Assembly (NCBI GenBank): GCA_902797565.1
Contig: CADBTO010000089.1
Span: 1-11,721, forward strand
Reading direction: 5' to 3'
DNA from: an uncultured Lachnospiraceae bacterium
GTDB taxonomy: Bacteria; Bacillota; Clostridia; Lachnospirales; Lachnospiraceae
Length of the DNA stretch: 11,721 nt
Position numbers and translations under genes: made by a program. Shown here piece by piece: positions 1-8,300 of this stretch (its first letter is position 1; the number at the start of each line of letters is the position of its first letter). The notes beneath the pieces were generated by a model. The model was not told the origin of the DNA. It saw only the letters and a program-made list of their open reading frames with translations, and ran no database searches.

Positions 1-1651
1 GCATATTCTGCACGAACTCCTGATTCGTGCGGGTCTGCGAAAAGAGATTCAGGATCGTTTCTACTGCTTCGTCCTTCTTCAGCCCGTTCAGCGCCTTGCG
101 CATGATCTCTGCCGCGTCGTATTCCTCCTTGCTGTACAGGAGATCCTCGCGCCGGGTGCTCGAACGCGTGATGTCAATCGCCGGGAAAACCCGCTTCTCT
201 GAAAGCTTGCGGTCAAGCACCAGTTCCATATTACCGGTTCCCTTGAATTCCTCGAACACCACATCGTCCATCCGGCTCCCGGTCTCCACCAGCGCCGTCG
301 CAAGGATGGTCAGGCTGCCGCCCTCCCGCATATTCCGTGCCGCACCGAAAAAGCGCTTCGGCATATGCAGTGCAGCCGGATCCAGGCCTCCGGACAGTGT
401 CCGACCGGAAGGGGAGACCGTCAGGTTGTAAGCCCGCGCAAGGCGCGTGATCGAATCCAGCAGGATCATCACATCTTCCCCATGCTCCACAAGCCGCTTC
501 GCCCGTTCGATCACCATCTCAGAGACCCGCTTGTGGTGCTCCGGCAGCTCGTCAAATGTGGAATAAATGATCTCGCAATTCTCCCCGCTGACTTCCTCCT
601 TCATATCCGTGACTTCCTCCGGACGCTCGTCAATCAGCAGAATCAGCAGCTTCATATTCGGATTGGATGCTTTGACAGACTTTGCCACCTCCTTGAGCAG
701 TGTCGTCTTCCCTGCTTTGGGCTGGGAGACGATCATTCCGCGCTGCCCCTTGCCGATCGGAGAGACCATATCCACAATCCGCATCGCCACCGAACTGCCC
801 GGACGCTCCAGCCGGATCCGCTCATTCGGGAAAACCGGCGTAAGGTCTTCAAAATTCGGCCGCCGCGTTGCCTTGTCCGGCGGCATCCCGTTCATCTTTT
901 CGATATACAGGAGTGCTCCAAACTTATCTGTCGGGTTGTTTCTCCGGGTCTGCCCCTCGATCATATCCCCGGTCTTCATATTGAAACGACGGATCTGGGA
1001 CGGCGAAACATACACGTCCGCATCCCCCGGAAGATAATTATCGCTGCGGATAAACCCGAAGCCATCCTGCATGACTTCTAAAATCCCGCTGCATGGCTTC
1101 GCATCCGTGTAGGACATAACTTCCGAAAGGTCATCTGTCCGTCCGGGATCCCGCTGCAAAGCGCCCCGCGACTGCCCGGCATCCGCTGCTGCCGGTGTAC
1201 CCTGGTTCCTGAAGCCCGGCCGGCTGCGCATCTGCTCCTGCATGGGCCGCGGCCGCTCCTGCCGCTGCTCGCCCGCATCCTGCCTGCGTTCCCCATACTC
1301 CTGTCTGCGTTCTCCATACTCCTGTCTGCGCTCGCCAGTCTCCTGCCTCCGCTCGCCATACTCCTGCCTGCGTTCGCCAGTCTCCTGCCTCCGCTCGCCG
1401 AACTCCTGTCTGCGCTCCACAGGCTCCTGCCTGTACACTGCGCTGTCCTGGGTTCCGCCCGCGCGTTCCTCTGCCCGCTCTTCCGCCACCGTCTGGTTCT
1501 CTGCCTGTGCCTCCTGCCGGTCAGCCTCCAGCATCGCTTCCACCAGTTCCGGCTTCTTCGCCCTCGAGAGCCCCTTGAGCCCCCGTGCCTTCACCAGATC
1601 CCTTAATATGGACGCGGGCAGGCTCTCATACTTTTCACGGTTTGCTTCCAT
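1..1651 (-). CDS. rho: Transcription termination factor Rho (3' end cut by window edge)
   Basis: Rho is the hexameric RNA-dependent ATPase/helicase that ends transcription of untranslated RNA. The reading frame is open from ATG at 1651 to the left edge (550 codons). Residues 7-45 form the SAP-like Rho N-domain (EKYESLPASILRDLVKARG). Residues 46-185 are a charged low-complexity linker with 7-residue repeats. Residues 187-240 are the cold-shock-like RNA-binding domain (GILEVMQDGFGFIRSDNY). The RecA-type ATPase follows, with Walker A PKAGKTT (311-317), Walker B VMILLDS (394-400), the Q-loop SGGLDPAALHMPKRFFGAARN near 420-440, and the R-loop region FEEFKGTGNMEL near 466-477. E. coli Rho has 419 residues; the excess lies in the linker. 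The last visible residues (RTNQEFVQNM) match the extreme C-terminus of the family, so only a few codons are missing. The start is supported by AGAGGG nine bases upstream and by the N-domain beginning at once. It has its own promoter and leader (1652-1876). Confidence 0.97.
   Translation of the reverse strand, partial: MEANREKYESLPASILRDLVKARGLKGLSRAKKPELVEAMLEADRQEAQAENQTVAEERAEERAGGTQDSAVYRQEPVERRQEFGERRQETGERRQEYGERRQETGERRQEYGERRQEYGERRQDAGEQRQERPRPMQEQMRSRPGFRNQGTPAAADAGQSRGALQRDPGRTDDLSEVMSYTDAKPCSGILEVMQDGFGFIRSDNYLPGDADVYVSPSQIRRFNMKTGDMIEGQTRRNNPTDKFGALLYIEKMNGMPPDKATRRPNFEDLTPVFPNERIRLERPGSSVAMRIVDMVSPIGKGQRGMIVSQPKAGKTTLLKEVAKSVKASNPNMKLLILLIDERPEEVTDMKEEVSGENCEIIYSTFDELPEHHKRVSEMVIERAKRLVEHGEDVMILLDSITRLARAYNLTVSPSGRTLSGGLDPAALHMPKRFFGAARNMREGGSLTILATALVETGSRMDDVVFEEFKGTGNMELVLDRKLSEKRVFPAIDITRSSTRREDLLYSKEEYDAAEIMRKALNGLKKDEAVETILNLFSQTRTNQEFVQNM
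1275..1433 (-). repeat. 21-bp tandem repeat inside rho (7 full units plus a part)
   Basis: Seven consecutive 21-bp units (1275-1295, 1296-1316, 1317-1337, 1338-1358, 1359-1379, 1380-1400, 1401-1421) and a partial eighth encode a heptapeptide of the form RRQE(Y/T/F)GE at about residues 73-126 of Rho. The units differ mainly at third positions and at the Tyr/Thr/Phe position. That suggests expansion by slippage or unequal crossover followed by selection to keep the peptide. The product is strongly charged (Arg, Glu, Gln) and probably disordered. There are no spacers, so this is not a CRISPR array. Confidence 0.93.
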
Positions 1652-1763
1652 CTGTACTATCCCTCTGTATCAATGCTTTTTTCGTATGCGTTTCTTTCAT
1701 GTAAATGGGAACATAGGGCAAGAGCTTTGCCCGACATTCGAACGGTGCCCAGAATGACTGCAT
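1635..1763 (-). CDS. Possible leader peptide ORF upstream of and overlapping rho
   Basis: A 42-codon ORF (beginning MQSFWAPFECRAKLL, ending DGSKP) starts at ATG 1763, with AAGGG six to seven bases upstream. It ends with TGA at 1635-1637, seventeen bases inside rho and in another frame. E. coli rho also has a short leader ORF (rhoL), but I see no sequence likeness and the comparison is only by position. If translated, ribosomes on it would cover the rho ribosome binding site and could couple or compete with rho initiation. A chance ORF of this length is quite possible; the ribosome binding site and the overlap are the only support. Confidence 0.27.
   Translation of the reverse strand: MQSFWAPFECRAKLLPYVPIYMKETHTKKALIQRDSTDGSKP
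1716..1732 (-). promoter_or_regulatory. Small perfect hairpin in the rho leader
   Basis: In the rho mRNA, GGGCAA and TTGCCC pair perfectly around a five-base loop (AGCTC), about 65 bases before the rho start. No T-run follows in the transcribed direction, so it does not look like an intrinsic terminator. It lies inside the possible leader ORF. Confidence 0.4.
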
Positions 1764-1789
1764 CAGACACCCTTGTAGAAAATCAGATC

Positions 1790-1829
1790 GGCAGGGCCGC
1801 ACCACCCAGATTGGATGTCCCGCCCTGCC
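1790..1829 (-). promoter_or_regulatory. Long hairpin in the rho leader
   Basis: The eight-base arms GGCAGGGC and GCCCTGCC pair exactly. Inside them CATCC and GGGTG pair (one G-T) around the loop AATCT, giving a two-tier stem about 12-50 bases downstream of the predicted rho transcription start. On the minus strand it is followed by GATCTGATTTTC, too poor in T for a convincing terminator. On the plus strand the following T-run is also broken. A role in the leader (attenuation, RNA stability, Rho autoregulation) is an inference from its place in an unusually long 5' UTR. Confidence 0.45.
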
Positions 1830-1847
1830 ACATCATATTATTTTGAT

Positions 1848-1876
1848 AGTCTAGCACAAAGAAAATAAAAAATCAA
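1848..1876 (-). promoter_or_regulatory. Predicted sigma-A promoter of rho
   Basis: Read on the minus strand, TTGATT (-35, 1871-1876) lies 17 bases from TAGACT (-10, 1848-1853). TG precedes the -10 by one base, giving an extended -10. Transcription would start near 1841, giving a 5' UTR of about 190 bases before rho. The A/T-rich surroundings just after the stop of the preceding gene fit a promoter. Each hexamer matches consensus at four of six positions, so spacing and the TG motif carry much of the weight. Confidence 0.55.
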
Positions 1877-1893
1877 GGTTTTTGAAGAATTTT

Positions 1894-4449
1894 TCAGGAA
1901 TATTTTTCACAATACAACGGCGTCACAACCACGTCCACATCCCTGGTTGAATCCGGATCATCCAGCACGAGGTTTGCCTCATCAAAACACCCGGCACAGA
2001 GATCATAAAACGACACCGTATCATAATGGATGACCTTGTCCCCCTCCCGGAACTGGATCAGGAACTCCAACTCGCTGTAATCGTCCGCGCTCCCATTTCC
2101 AACCGAAAGTTCCCAGATCTTGTACTGGAAATTCTGGTAATCATAGGAGATCTCCGGCCCACGCACCATCAGGCTCACAGGCGGCGATGCCACAACATCT
2201 CCGGATGGCTCAACAGCCCGTGAAACCACGATTTCCGCTTCCACAGACCCAAACGCACGGTTCTCCTTTCCGGTGGAAAAACTCGCATGCGGCAGGTCAA
2301 ACACGAACTGCGCCGTGCCGCCGGGCTTCAGGAACCGCTGCTTTCCGTCAATGCACTTCCCGACATAGCCCACACCGGCATAACTGCTGCTGTCAATCAC
2401 ATAATTCAACGAAATCCTGTTGATCGACAGGTTCTCCCCGCTCTTGTTCACAAACTCCGCCAGATACTGGCTGCTTCCAATCTGCTGCGCTCTGGACAGC
2501 TCCACCTTCTTTGCCAGTTCTTCCAGCTGCAGTTCCTCTTCTGCCGCAGCCCGCCAGTTGCTTTCTTCTTCATCCGTATAGGTTGCGGAAATCGTAGACA
2601 ACGCGATATTATCCACGTCTTCGCTGTCCGGGAAATCAATCCCGACCCGTACCGTATCCGTGTAGCCCGGCGGCGTACCGATCACGGATGCCGTGGCATA
2701 ATTCACGACTTCCGCACCTTTCTTGAACTCCACCAGTATATTCGCCTGGTTCAGCTTCAGCTTCCCTTCGTTGCGCACGTGGATGTTCCAGTATTTCTGG
2801 GGCTTGTTCTGCAGGTTGGAAGACGTCTTATACGCGTCACTGCTCAGAATCAGGTTGGAACTTTCATACGCCTTCTGCACGCCCGCCTGGGACACCGCGC
2901 CAAACGTCCCTTCCAACTCCCAATCGATGAACGTCCGGTACTGCTTGCCCTCGTCCGAAAGCTGGTACGGACGCTCAAATACCCACCGTGCAGTTTCTCC
3001 GGCTTCCAGCTGCCGGGAACCGTTCATCGGGAATCCACTGCCATAGCCTGCTATTTCAGAAAGGCTCTCACTCTTCTGGAAATAATAGACCATTTGAAGT
3101 GTTCGAAGATACAACGGCATCTTCCCGGTATTTTTCACCTCGCAAAGAAGCTGCCCCTTCCCCACTTCTTTTTTACTGACAAGCTTCAGGTTGCTGTTCA
3201 GCGCAATCGCCTCCGCGTCATCCGTCGCCGTGACCTTCTGGTTGGTTCCATAGGCATAGAGCACCTTCACATTACAGCCTGTCACCATCAGGCTTTGGGG
3301 CGGATCCAGATTTGCCTTGAGAACCCGGATGCCCCCCGCCGGAATGTTGTACCCTGCCGCCCTGGTATAGTGGATCACCTTTGTCCCATTGAGAAACTCA
3401 ACGAGCAGGCTGACCTGTGCCAGCACGTTCTTGCTCGTATTCTTGATCGTGATTGCCTCCTGCCGGGTCGGCATATTATGTTTCGTGCCATAAATCCGAT
3501 AACTCTTCCGGCTGGTGATCCGGATCTTCGATGTGTCAAAGGTGGTATAACCTGCCTTGATCCCGCTGCCCTTTGCCTGCGTTGGCTTTACGACAAGCCG
3601 CTCAAACGTCTTGTAGTGCCTGCCGCTGCTGCTTTCCGTATAAGGAAGGTTCACAACGAACGAACGGCTCTCCCCCGGCGCGATGGAACTGGTTCCGTCA
3701 ATACTGACCGCATTCCCTTCTCCTACCAGGCTCCCGTCGTCCGCGAAAAACGAGGTCAACAGATCGTCAATCTGTATCTGGCTGCCCTTGGAAGCATTGG
3801 TGAGCGTAATCAGATATTGCCCTTCCCCCACCATATAGCCGCCTAAAGACAGGTACGCTGCCGCCGGATACTCACTGCAGTCCACGGTACCTGGCTTGCG
3901 GATCTGCTCCGCATCGTCCTTCGCCTTGCCGCCGCTTCCGCCTGCGCTGCCGGATCCGCCTGTCCCGGCATCTCCCCCTGTGGAATCCGCATTCGCTTTG
4001 CCATCTCCGCCGCTTTTGCTGCCGGACTCCCCGGTCTTCGATCCATTGCCGGATCCTCCCGCACCGCTTCCGTCCTCTCCGGTCCCCGTCGCCTTTTTTT
4101 TCTGAACCGTCACCTTGCACTTGTATTTCTTTCCGGATGCCTTTGCCGTAATGACACAAGTCCCGGCTTTTTTTGCCTTGATCTTCCCTTTAGACGTAAC
4201 CGCTGCAATCTTCTTCTTGCTGCTGGACCACTTGATTTTCACGCTTTTTTTCACGCCATTCAACTTCAACGTCTTGGTCTTTCCCACTTTCAGCGTCACC
4301 TTCGTGGCACTCAGGCGGATTTTTTTTGTCGCCGCCCGTACAGAAATCATACCCGACAGACCAGCGGCAAGAGGCACTACTGCTGTCGCCGCTGCCAGGC
4401 AGATGGTAAACAGCACGCGCATCGCCATCCGATTTTCCCATTGTCTCAT
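1894..4449 (-). CDS. Secreted protein: Big_2 domain, Gly/Ser linker, three A-B repeat units
   Basis: An 851-residue exported protein. Residues 1-40 are a signal peptide with hydrophobic core VLFTICLAAATAVVPLAAG and likely cleavage near SVRAA. Residues 41-116 are a Lys-rich bacterial Ig-like Big_2 domain (LSATKVTLKVGKTKTLKL, IKWSSSKKKIAAVTSKGKI), often seen in surface proteins of Firmicutes. Residues 117-190 are a Gly/Ser/Asp linker. The remaining 650 residues are three tandem units of two modules I cannot assign to a family: A at about 200-290, 420-515 and 648-743; B at about 308-400, 532-625 and 757-846. All look beta-rich. No LPXTG, transmembrane anchor or catalytic motif is visible. The ATG overlaps the TGA of the upstream gene (ATGA, 4446-4449), which suggests coupled translation; Met8 and Met10 are alternative starts that keep the signal peptide. 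The likely role is structural or adhesive at the cell surface, which is inference. No clear terminator follows, only a weak A/T-rich stem before the rho promoter. Confidence 0.9.
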   Translation of the reverse strand: MRQWENRMAMRVLFTICLAAATAVVPLAAGLSGMISVRAATKKIRLSATKVTLKVGKTKTLKLNGVKKSVKIKWSSSKKKIAAVTSKGKIKAKKAGTCVITAKASGKKYKCKVTVQKKKATGTGEDGSGAGGSGNGSKTGESGSKSGGDGKANADSTGGDAGTGGSGSAGGSGGKAKDDAEQIRKPGTVDCSEYPAAAYLSLGGYMVGEGQYLITLTNASKGSQIQIDDLLTSFFADDGSLVGEGNAVSIDGTSSIAPGESRSFVVNLPYTESSSGRHYKTFERLVVKPTQAKGSGIKAGYTTFDTSKIRITSRKSYRIYGTKHNMPTRQEAITIKNTSKNVLAQVSLLVEFLNGTKVIHYTRAAGYNIPAGGIRVLKANLDPPQSLMVTGCNVKVLYAYGTNQKVTATDDAEAIALNSNLKLVSKKEVGKGQLLCEVKNTGKMPLYLRTLQMVYYFQKSESLSEIAGYGSGFPMNGSRQLEAGETARWVFERPYQLSDEGKQYRTFIDWELEGTFGAVSQAGVQKAYESSNLILSSDAYKTSSNLQNKPQKYWNIHVRNEGKLKLNQANILVEFKKGAEVVNYATASVIGTPPGYTDTVRVGIDFPDSEDVDNIALSTISATYTDEEESNWRAAAEEELQLEELAKKVELSRAQQIGSSQYLAEFVNKSGENLSINRISLNYVIDSSSYAGVGYVGKCIDGKQRFLKPGGTAQFVFDLPHASFSTGKENRAFGSVEAEIVVSRAVEPSGDVVASPPVSLMVRGPEISYDYQNFQYKIWELSVGNGSADDYSELEFLIQFREGDKVIHYDTVSFYDLCAGCFDEANLVLDDPDSTRDVDVVVTPLYCEKYS
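1912..3867 (-). repeat. Three-fold A-B domain repeat within the secreted protein
   Basis: Protein-level repeat with a period of about 220-225 residues. Module A shares G-x-G-Q-Y/L-L, then N-x-(S/G), then a Pro-Gly-Glu-like turn (IAPGESRSFVVNLPY, LEAGETARWVFERPY, LKPGGTAQFVFDLPH), and then (S)xGKxYRxF. Module B shares N-x-(S/G), then LVEF-x-x-G-x-K-VIHY (LLVEFLNGTKVIHY, ILVEFKKGAEVVNY, FLIQFREGDKVIHY), and ends with an Asp-Pro region and V-x-V-x-x-x-Y. Identity between copies is low, so the triplication is old. The nucleotide sequence shows no obvious direct repeat. Confidence 0.8.
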
Positions 4450-5312
4450 ATCTTGTTCCCGTTCTGTCTCGTTTTCGTCTTTTTTGCACGCTCCTTTGCC
4501 AGAAGTTCCCGCAATGCACCGGCAATAATATCTGAAGGCGCACGTTCCAGCTTCTTCTGCCGCGCGGACTTCGGGTCATACCGGATTTCCTGCAACGACT
4601 GCTGCTTCCCCGCCTGCAAAGCCGCGCCTGACGCCGTCTTTTTCCCGAAATCCGGCTTGCCGGAACCGGCCGCTTCCCCGGCACCTGCCGTTCCAGAAGC
4701 TGCCCGCCCGGCACCTTTTATGCCTGAACCAGCTGCCTCCCTGGCATCCGCTGCACCTGAACCAGCCACTTTCCCGGCAGCCGCTGCACCTGAACTGGCC
4801 ACTTTCCCGACAGCTGCCGCACCTGAACCTACTGCTTTCCCGGCCGCCGCCGCATCTGAACCGGACGCTCCCCCGGCAGCCGCTGCACCTGAACCAGCCA
4901 CTTTCCCGGCAGCCGCCGCACCTGAACCGGACGCTCCCCCGGCAGCCGCTGCACCTGAAGGCGCTTCCCGTCCGGCATCCGCTGCACCCTGAGACACTCC
5001 CCGCCGGGCACTTTCTATGCCAAAACCAGCCACTTCCCAGGCAACTGCTGTTCCTGTACCTGCTGCGTCCCCGGCAGCCACAGCGCCCGAAGACACTTTC
5101 CGCCCGGCTGCTGCCGCACCCGAACCAGACGCTTCCCGCCCGTCGCCCGCTGCACCGGAACTGGCCGATTCCCCGGCGCCTGCTGCACCTGAGGCTGACG
5201 GCTTCCCGGCACCTGCCGCGCCCGGCTTTGTCCTGGCCGGCGCACCCCTGCGCCGGAACAACGCCGCCTTCTTCCTTAATTCATCATCCATGGCCGTATG
5301 CCGTGCCTTCAT
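4446..5312 (-). CDS. Gly/Ala-rich 11-residue repeat protein, function unknown
   Basis: A 288-residue protein I do not recognise. Residues 1-30 are basic and hydrophilic (MDDELRKKAALFRRRG), with no signal peptide or membrane segment. Residues 31-228 are about 18 tandem copies of an 11-residue unit near GSGAAAAGKVA. Residues 237-288 form a charged tail, probably helical (RQKKLERAPSDIIAGALREL), rich in Lys/Arg at the very end. It appears cytoplasmic and basic at both ends. The start at 5312 is chosen because AGGTG stands seven bases upstream; a longer frame opens only at a TTG at 5339 inside a T-rich tract. It lies 74 bases after the kinase gene and overlaps the next gene by ATGA. The 74-base gap has long T-runs but no stable GC stem, so I see no clear terminator and cotranscription with the kinase is plausible. 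The ends look like folded segments, so it is probably a real gene, although repeats open frames on both strands. Confidence 0.72.
   Translation of the reverse strand: MKARHTAMDDELRKKAALFRRRGAPARTKPGAAGAGKPSASGAAGAGESASSGAAGDGREASGSGAAAAGRKVSSGAVAAGDAAGTGTAVAWEVAGFGIESARRGVSQGAADAGREAPSGAAAAGGASGSGAAAAGKVAGSGAAAAGGASGSDAAAAGKAVGSGAAAVGKVASSGAAAAGKVAGSGAADAREAAGSGIKGAGRAASGTAGAGEAAGSGKPDFGKKTASGAALQAGKQQSLQEIRYDPKSARQKKLERAPSDIIAGALRELLAKERAKKTKTRQNGNKI
4629..5222 (-). repeat. 33-bp tandem repeat array (about 18 units)
   Basis: The array encodes the 11-residue Gly/Ala units of the 288-residue protein. Most units are 33 bp; one is 36 and one 30, so the frame is always kept. Within the array a 66-bp higher-order repeat is visible: the segment at 4861-4893 recurs nearly exactly at 4927-4959. 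Another near-exact pair is at about 4755-4786 and 4887-4918. Copies are contiguous, with no unique spacers. Central copies are the most alike and outer copies more diverged, the usual sign of recent internal expansion. Confidence 0.9.
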
Positions 5313-5386
5313 CTTACCACACCTGATCCAAAAAAACAAACTTTTTATGAAAAAAACTGCCCGCCAGCCAATCCGCCCTGCCCTTC

Positions 5387-8300
5387 CTATGCCAGCACTT
5401 GCTTTAACCGCTCCCAGTCCACATCCCGCAGCGCCTCCCGGACCCTTTCCAGCCGCTCCCGCTCCGTTTCCGGAATCGCATAGCCGGAAAGTGAGGACAG
5501 CACGAATTGTGCCCCATCTATATCAAACACTTCCGCAAATTCCCGGATCGCGCCAAACGCTTCCTGCAGCCCCGCTGCGTCAATCGGCGGCAGATCCTGC
5601 GCTTCCTGCTCCTGCCCCGTCTGTTTCTGTTTCTGATCCTGATGCAGCGGCGCCAGCTTCTCCTGATAGGAACGATATAATTCCAGCAGGCGGGGCGTTT
5701 CCTCCCGGATCTTTTCCAGATCCCCGGCATTGCCTGCTGCTTCCAGTCCTGCCGCCATACGGGAGAGTTCCTCTGCACCGATGACCCGCGCAGAACTTTT
5801 CAGCGCATGCACTTTGATCGTATAATCCTGCCAGCCACCATCCCGGAAAAAGCGTTCTATCATCTCCGACGCCGGTTCCACGCTGTCCAGGAACAGCTGC
5901 AGCGCCTCCACATAGGCGTCATAAGAACCACAGTTTTTGATCCCCTTCGCCGTATCCAGCCGCTCCACTTCCACCAGCCACTCCGGCACCGGATCCGCTC
6001 CGGCTCCTGCCTCCGCCTCTGTCTCCCCCGGCATCTCCGGCACATCCAAAAGCTTCTCCTCCGGCAAAAGCCGCGCGAGCATCTGTTCCAGTTTCTCCGC
6101 TCCCACCGGCTTGGACAGGTAGTCCGTGAACCCGGCAGCCAGGTATTCCTCCCTTGCGCCCGAAATCGCGTTTGCCGTCAGCGCCACGACCGGACAGGGA
6201 TCCGCCGCAAACACAGGCAGTGCATCGAGCCGTTCCAGGGTTTCAACGCCGTCCAGCTTCGGCATCCGATGGTCCAGAAAGATCACGTCATACCGCATCC
6301 CGCGTTCCACCAGATCCAGGCATGCAAACCCGCTCTCGCAGCATTCCACCTGGATCTTCGTCTGCTTCAAAAGGTTTTTCATGACCACAAGGTTCATCGG
6401 CGTATCATCCACCACCAGAATCCTCGCATCGGGCGCCGTGAACTTCGCATGGTATTGCTGCCTCTCTGTCACAGCACGCCGATGCGCCGCTTCATAGTCC
6501 CCCATTGGATCCCACTTGACAACAGCCTGCTCCAACTGGAAGCCAAAGCAGCTGCCCTTCCCGTATTCGCTCTCCACCTGCAGCTGGCTGCCCATCATCG
6601 CAAGCAGCTTTGTTGTAATGTTCATCCCCAGCCCGGTGCCTTCGATATTCCGGTTCCGTTCCTCTTCGATCCGCTCAAACGCAGTAAACAGTTTGTCCAG
6701 ATCTTCCTCCCGGATTCCGATCCCCGTATCCTGAACCGAAACGCAAAGCAGGATTCCGTCCGGATCCTCCGGCTTCCGCTTGAAGTGTGCGGAAAGTGTC
6801 ACACTGCCTTCATTCGTATATTTCACCGCATTCGTCAGGATGTTTGTGATGACCTGCCTGAGCCGCACCTCATCCCCATACAGAAGATCCGGAATTGCCG
6901 GATCCACGTCAACCACCAGATCCAGCCCCTTGGAATGGGCACGGACGCGGATCATATTCACAAGGTCATTCAAAACAGAACTAAAGGCATATTGCACTGG
7001 GATAATATCCAGCTTTCCTGCCTCGATCTTTGAAAAGTCCAGAATGTCATTGACCAGCCCCAGCAGGCTGTTTCCGGAAGTCTTGATATTTTCCGCATAT
7101 TCGATGATAGATGCTTCCCGCGATTCCCGCAGGATCATCTCATCCATCCCCAGCACGGCATTGATCGGTGTACGGATCTCATGGGACATATTCGACAGGA
7201 ACGCGCTCTTTGCCTCGCTTGCGCTCTGGGCACGTTTTGCCGCACGCTCCATCTGCTCCTTGTACAGCATCAACATATCCAGAATATTCCGCGTTGTCAA
7301 CAGGATAATAAAGCAGGCAAAACCCAAAAGCTCCGCGCTTCCCTCCTGATCCATATTCGGTGCCTGATGCAGCAGCAGATACCGGAAGTCCCCGAACCGC
7401 GAACACAGCAGGAACACATGCGCCACAGCTGCCGTCCTTGCTCCGGGAATCCTGTCTTTGCCCCTTCCGGCAAGCACAGAAAAAACAATCTGTACGATGC
7501 AGGTAATATCCAGCATGAAACGTGCATTGTTCCATATCATGAACGTTTCACCCTCACCCTCCAGCGCATACCAGAGGACTGCGGAAAGGCTTACAAGCAG
7601 GTTCAAAAAGAGGAACACGCGTACCGGTTTCTTTTGCTTTTCCGGCACCAGCGCAGCCGCATGCGCGGTAAGGACCGGCGGCATCAGCGCAAATGCAACC
7701 ACAAACGAAGTAAAAAACGCATGGTTTCCAAACAACGCCTGGAAAATCTCCATCCGGCCCACACAATAAAACAGGAACAGCCCGCTGAAAAAAGCCAGCA
7801 GGAACAAATGCAGCCGCCCCCAGCCAAACGCGACGCTGACCCCATACAGTATGACCAGGACAACGCCGCAGATAATGATCAGCATACAGCAGAAAAACTG
7901 CAGCAGGCTGTCCTGGATCATCCGGACCACAATCGTATCATTCCGGGACACCACCGGCGCTTCCATCACCACGGTGTTCTTCTTTTTGATGGTCTCCAGT
8001 TCAATCCGGATCGGCGTATCCGCTTCCATCTGCGGCAGTTCCACATAGTTCTCGTTGCTGCCCACCTTCCCGCTGATCTTCCGGCTGTCTTCTTCCGCAT
8101 GAGTATAACCGTCTTCATAATATGCCTCGCCATCCAGATAAATGCGGACGGCGGCCCCGGACACATGGAAATTCAGATACAGCCCGCCCATTTTCTGGCT
8201 GAGCACGCTCTCAAGTACCACCTTCTCATTCCCGTTTTTGCAGTATACGGACAATGGAAATGTCACAGCTGTTTCTGTATCTTCTCCGGATTCTTCCAGC

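Noticed and set aside
1790..1829. Intrinsic terminator for the secreted-protein gene
   Set aside because: The stem is strong but lacks a T-run on the minus strand, and it stands downstream of the predicted rho promoter, so a leader element is the better reading.
2287..3846. Long plus-strand open frame of about 519 codons opposite the secreted protein gene
   Set aside because: It lies fully antisense to a gene with signal peptide, Big_2 domain and internal repeats. Its translation is rich in Arg/His/Pro/Leu with no recognisable domain, as expected of a shadow frame in GC-rich DNA.
4629..5222. CRISPR array
   Set aside because: The repeats are contiguous at 33 bp with graded divergence and keep a reading frame; there are no unique spacers and no cas genes.
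5313..5386. Terminator or strong promoter between the kinase and the repeat protein
   Set aside because: The T-runs are preceded by G-rich sequence that cannot pair with itself, and the best promoter-like pair (TTGGCT, 16 bases, CATAAA) is weak.
4441..5784. Plus-strand Ala/Pro-rich frames opposite the repeat protein
   Set aside because: The 33-bp periodicity opens several frames at once. The minus-strand frame has a good ribosome binding site, non-repeat ends and an ATGA overlap with the next gene, so it is preferred.
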